In this document: piece after piece, positions 60,010 to 64,000 of the stretch
How positions within the stretch are numbered: the first letter of the stretch is position 1
Layout: every line of letters starts with the position of its first letter
Origin: Erythroxylum novogranatense
Lineage: Eukaryota; Streptophyta; Magnoliopsida; Malpighiales; Erythroxylaceae
Assembly (NCBI GenBank): GCA_029891385.1
Contig: CM057233.1
Span: forward strand, 34,516,540-34,580,539
Length of the DNA: 64,000 nucleotides
Direction of reading: 5' to 3'
The notes under the pieces: model-generated
What the model was told of the DNA's origin: nothing
Seen by the model: the letters and a program-made list of their open reading frames with translations, nothing else
Database searches by the model: none
Translations under genes and position numbers: made by a program

Positions 60010-63000
60010 TTAGTTTCCTTGTCGCAGTAATGCCTGTTGCAAATGAAGCACTTGATTCCTTTGATCTGGAGGTAGGTTATTAATTTTTTCTGGTGTCAGC
60101 TTCATGACCTCTTGAATTAGTGCCTTCTCCATCTCAGGCGTAAACTAGATCACAAGCCAAGCACACAAGGTAATTCACTATCAGGGGAAGATATGTCTAA
60201 CTAACCCAACATCAGAATAGAGAGAGAGAGATAGGTCAGGAAATATTACCTGTGCAATAGGAGTAGGCTGATTGCCAGAGCCTATTTGACTGGGAATCAG
60301 TGGTGGTGGTCCTGCAGGCTGGGCCATTGTGGAATTATCAGGAGGACTAGGCATCCAAGGTCCTCTATCTACTTGCATTGAACTCCCAGCTTGACTGTTG
60401 AAATCGGTTCCAATGTGTGCAACTCCTGCCTGAAAGAAACATGCATCAAAAAATTTAAAAATTGCCAAAGCCCATAGAAGTTAAATGAATTGACCATGTC
60501 TATGCACAGATAATAGGTAAATTAAAAATCTTTGAAATCAAGTAAACAAGCTAATTTTAACCCCCAGCTACCAATTAAAAAAGTAAACAATAAAAGGATA
60601 AGAGAAAACTCAAATGAGAGGTTAATGCTTCCAAGTGATTCATTTTGTATGAAGTATAGAGGCCATACATGAAATGAAGACTATTAGCAAGTGACTTTTT
60701 TTTTTTAATTTAAGTGCTCAATAATGCACCGTGAAATCTAGGCATTCAGTTATTAAACCAATCATGCATAATCAACAGTAATTTTTATACAAAAGTAGAA
60801 GATATAGACATCAACCTGAACCTTAAAGCCAAAATAAAAAAAGAAAACATATTGACAGGCAATGCAAAATTGACGTTAATGAGTATCATATCATTCATTT
60901 TAGTTTATAATTCCAGAAAATCTTGGCTCTCAGTTCTCAGACAGCCATTTCCAATTGACAATTAAAAGAAAACCACAATAAATACATTCCCTCTGATGTA
61001 TATTAGAACTGGTTTCATCAACTGCAATACTTGCTTGAATCTTATAATGTCAACGGTGGATAATTATGATGAGACATTACACGTGTTTAAATAAGTGTTG
61101 CATAAAAGGCAACAATACCCAGTCAAGATCGACTGACTAACGCAAAATGCTCTCATATCATATGAGAATTCTAGTGTATATAAATACCTGGTACATGTTT
61201 CGAGGCGGTAGGTGACTTGGGAGAGCTGATTGTCCTTGGGGAAATGAAGGACCCAAGCTAGGTTGAGCCTTAACACCTGACTAGAAAGTTGTCAAAGAAA
61301 TAAAGTTGAGTAAAAATATTATTACCTATAGGACAATTAAATTTTCAGTACCTTCCTGCATGTTCCTCATTTAGTTATCCTATTTAATTTTTCTGTACTT
61401 CAATCTTAGTATTGTTAAGAAAAACATATAATTTTCTTCCATCAACACCATAAAGGATTCAGCACAATAATAATTTGTTAATAGTCCTACATAATATAGT
61501 TTCCTATTGAATTCCTCTTAACTTTAATTCTCCTTCAATGGAGGTTCTCCTATTGCTAAAACCATCATGAAACCTTCCCAAAACCATTAATGATAATCTA
61601 TAAGCGTTGACAAGTATCATTTTCTAATGGAAAACATTTTAATATTTGAATAAAAAAGTTAAAGAAGATTAACATAATATATATTGAAATTATATACCAG
61701 AGGACTACAAATATGATTGTCACGATAACGACTATAGTATGCTCAGCTTACATGAAATAAAGGTTGTGAATGATGCTGAGGACCCCCATGTTGAAAACCT
61801 ACATTATGCCCCATTTGGGATCCATATTGATGATGGAAGCTAGGCATGGAAGGTTGTCTAGCCTGTGGTGGCATTGGTGGCTGCAATGGCAGATGAGGAA
61901 TTCCTGTTGTCTGTAGTGGCTGTTGCAACTGGCTGGACATAGCAGGCATTCGAGATTGATGAAGTGGTACTGCTTGTGAAGCAGAATGAATGGAAGGTGG
62001 GTGTATATTTGGAACTTGTGAGGACTGTGGAACAGAGATCGGAGTTAATTGAGGATTCAGATGCCCCTTAGGTTGCTGCGGCACCTGCAGGGCATGTGGT
62101 GGCATGGACTGAGACTGCACATTTATTGTGGGGGCAGACATGGAAGGTGTTGATATTGCTGGTTGGCCATACTGCTGCTTTCTGATTGGTGGATGAGACT
62201 GAGATGAAGCTGTTTGCTCCTGAAAACCAGCTTGTCCTGGTAGTGAATGTGCTGTGTGAATGTTTGGTTGTTGAGGTTGTCGTGCTGGTTGCTGAGGTTG
62301 GTGCGATGTTACTGGCTGGATATTTGGAATCTAGAACAAATAGGAGTCCTTGTGTTTATACAAATGTACCAACATGAAGGGAGAGAAAATTGAACAGATT
62401 AGGAACAAACCTCTTGAGGAGGACGCACCATTCCAAGCATTATCTGTGCCTGGACAAGCAATGTTAAATCAAGAAGTTAATCAACTGTCAAACAAAAACA
62501 AAAGATATGAGAAATACCATTCTATGCATTAACTGCCAGATAAAGCTCTTATGAAATCAAAGCTCCTTTTCACCCAAAAAAAAAACTCAAACTAAAGATT
62601 AAATAAAAGAAATACTCAATAAATGCAGCATCTCATTATTTGCGGTACAAGTAAACTGAAATATTTCTATAACTCAAAACTTTCAAGTTCAAAGGAAGTC
62701 CTTGAAACCATCAATTTCATAAGTTTATATTAGACTGGGAAGCACAATGAATTAGCGTCCTTATAATAACTCAAAAATAGAAAAAAGATCCATTGGAATG
62801 AAAATTACGAACTCAAGCAAGACAACAAGTTTAAGAAGGTATCGTTTTATTGCAGAACATTTGGGTAGAAGATGAATGATAAAGCATTACAAAATAAACT
62901 TTCAAAGAGAATTTATTTGATGTATATACAACAAAGAAAACGAAACCCTATTCCTACACTTGGCCCAACTAAACCAAACAATTCAAGATTACAAAATATG

Positions 63001-63401
63001 GAAAACTCAAAACCATGCAAAAACAAAAAAGCAATACCCAACAGTAGTATATCAAGTTTCTTTACAAAAATAGAAAAAAAAAAGATTAAAAAGAAAAAGA
63101 CCTGGAAAAGAGCCTTGGTCAAGGCAGGGTTTTGAATTAGTATCTCTCTAGCTTGCTGTTTGTTCTGATCGATTAATACCTTCATCCGAAAGAAAAAAAT
63201 CAATAAGTTGATAAGAAAAAAGGGATCAAAAACACAAAAGGTCGAGCGTTTAGGGATAATTTAGAATAAAAAGTAAAACAGAAACGTCGAAAGAGAGAGA
63301 GAATATACCTTCATCTGACACATTATTTCGTAGAGTTGGTTCTTCGTCATGCCCGCCAAGTCCGTCGTTAATCCATCGCCGACGATCGGTTTTCCACTCA
63401 T
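60010..63401 (-). CDS. ESP1-like CstF64-related mRNA 3'-end-processing factor
   Basis: Seven exons on the minus strand, in phase: 63309-63401, 63102-63179, 62411-62449, 61752-62330, 61188-61280, 60250-60429 and 60010-60144, giving 398 residues. The N-terminus has the CstF hinge (GMTKNQLYEIMCQMK, then KQQAREILIQNPALTKALFQ and AQIMLGMVRPPQ). A long Pro/Gln/His-rich disordered middle follows (~75-355), then the CstF64 C-terminal helical domain (PEMEKALIQEVMKLTPEKIN, LPPDQRNQVLHLQQAL). There is no RRM before the hinge: the protein starts 17 residues before GMTKNQ. This matches Arabidopsis ESP1 (AT1G73840), a CstF64 paralogue without RRM that acts with cleavage/polyadenylation factors and affects RNA silencing. 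The start ATG is the first in frame and close to the hinge as in the family. It converges on the CRM gene. Confidence 0.93.
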
Positions 63402-64000
63402 TTTTATGACAGAGACTTAGAAAGGGAAAAGCCTAAACTCGAAACGAACGCACTTTGCCTTTTGTATATTTAAATCAGCCAAGCAATCTTACGAATACCG
63501 AGATTGGTTCTAATATTTGCATAAGTACGGTTAATATTTTTAAATTTATAAAATAGTTTTTAAATTTTGTAAAATGATAAAATAATTTATTTTCATATTA
63601 TATATTTATATTGTATATTTTAACATGTTTTAAAAATCATAATAATAAATAATAATTATAATTATAATTTAATTTAATTTATAAATTAATTTAATAATTA
63701 TTAATAAATATAATTAAATTTAAAATATATTTTAAAATATATAAATTTTGATTTATAATTAAAATATATAAAATAAATATTAGTAAATAAATAATAATTT
63801 TAAATTATTTATTTTAAAATAAAATATTTTATTAATACATTATTAATAAACATTATATAAAATTTAAATAAAATTTAAATAAAATAATTTATTTTAACGT
63901 TTAATTTAATGTATAATTATTATTAGTAATAAAATATTTATTTTTATTTTAAAATTAAAATTTCATAATAATTATAAAAATTGAAGTAAATAAAATAACT
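63402..64000 (-). promoter_or_regulatory. 5' flank of the ESP1-like gene
   Basis: The first ~130 bases look like promoter or 5' UTR. Beyond about 63530 the DNA is almost pure A and T, made of AATAAT and TTTAAAAT-like words, and is uninformative. No further gene is visible before the window ends. Confidence 0.45.

Noticed and set aside
59766..60030. Plus-strand frames of 65-77 residues, possibly a small gene
   Set aside because: They are antisense to the end of the ESP1-like gene, with no family resemblance and no sign of splicing or promoter.

Overview
This window is nuclear DNA from a flowering plant, most likely a core eudicot. Five spliced or plant-specific protein genes flank a roughly 37 kb block of nested, decayed retrotransposons. 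Introns have GT..AG borders and short exons, the DNA is AT-rich, and the repeats are typical plant families (Ty3/gypsy Athila, Tekay and other types, Ty1/copia, a Cassandra TRIM, LINE and SINE). The species cannot be named from the sequence alone.

Genes: (1) 3' part of a DUF639 membrane protein, + strand, exons 800-3608, with its 5' end outside the window; (2) an intronless VQ-motif protein, - strand, 4679-5320; (3) an SMP/C2-domain protein of the plant synaptotagmin-like NTMC2 type 3 class, + strand, 14 exons, 42649-53803; (4) a three-CRM-domain RNA-binding protein of the EMB1865 type, + strand, 9 exons, 54736-59155; (5) an ESP1-like CstF64-related 3'-end-processing factor lacking the RRM, - strand, 7 exons, 60010-63401. 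From memory, the order DUF639 - VQ - C2 protein - CRM protein matches Arabidopsis AT3G18350, AT3G18360, AT3G18370 and AT3G18390. This looks like an old collinear block into which retroelements have been packed between the VQ and C2 genes.

Repeat block, left to right: LTR-like remnant (6.1-7.5 kb); Ty1/copia RNase H piece (8.07-8.8 kb, -); a nearly complete but dead Ty3/gypsy element (8.8-18.8 kb, +) split by a 4.17 kb LTR-like insertion (A); an Athila-type pol (-) running 18.77-21.07 kb and continuing at 28.57-29.65 kb, split by a large LTR-like element (D) that itself received a Cassandra TRIM and another LTR-like insertion (B); a third insertion of the A/B family (C, 30.9-35.2 kb); a Tekay-type pol piece (35.3-37.2 kb, -); SINE-like sequences with a 120 bp inverted repeat; a LINE RT (37.65-39.75 kb, +); and an AT-rich tract with a duplicated fold-back repeat.

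Insertions A, B, C and D begin with TG, end with CA and carry exact 5 bp target duplications, so their borders and nesting order can be read directly. No CRISPR array, operon or microbial-type system is present. The most unusual signals are the very long coding-free solo LTRs, each with a dyad-rich word array about 1.8-2 kb from its 3' end; the doubly nested Cassandra carrying 5S rRNA-like DNA; and the SINE-derived fold-back.
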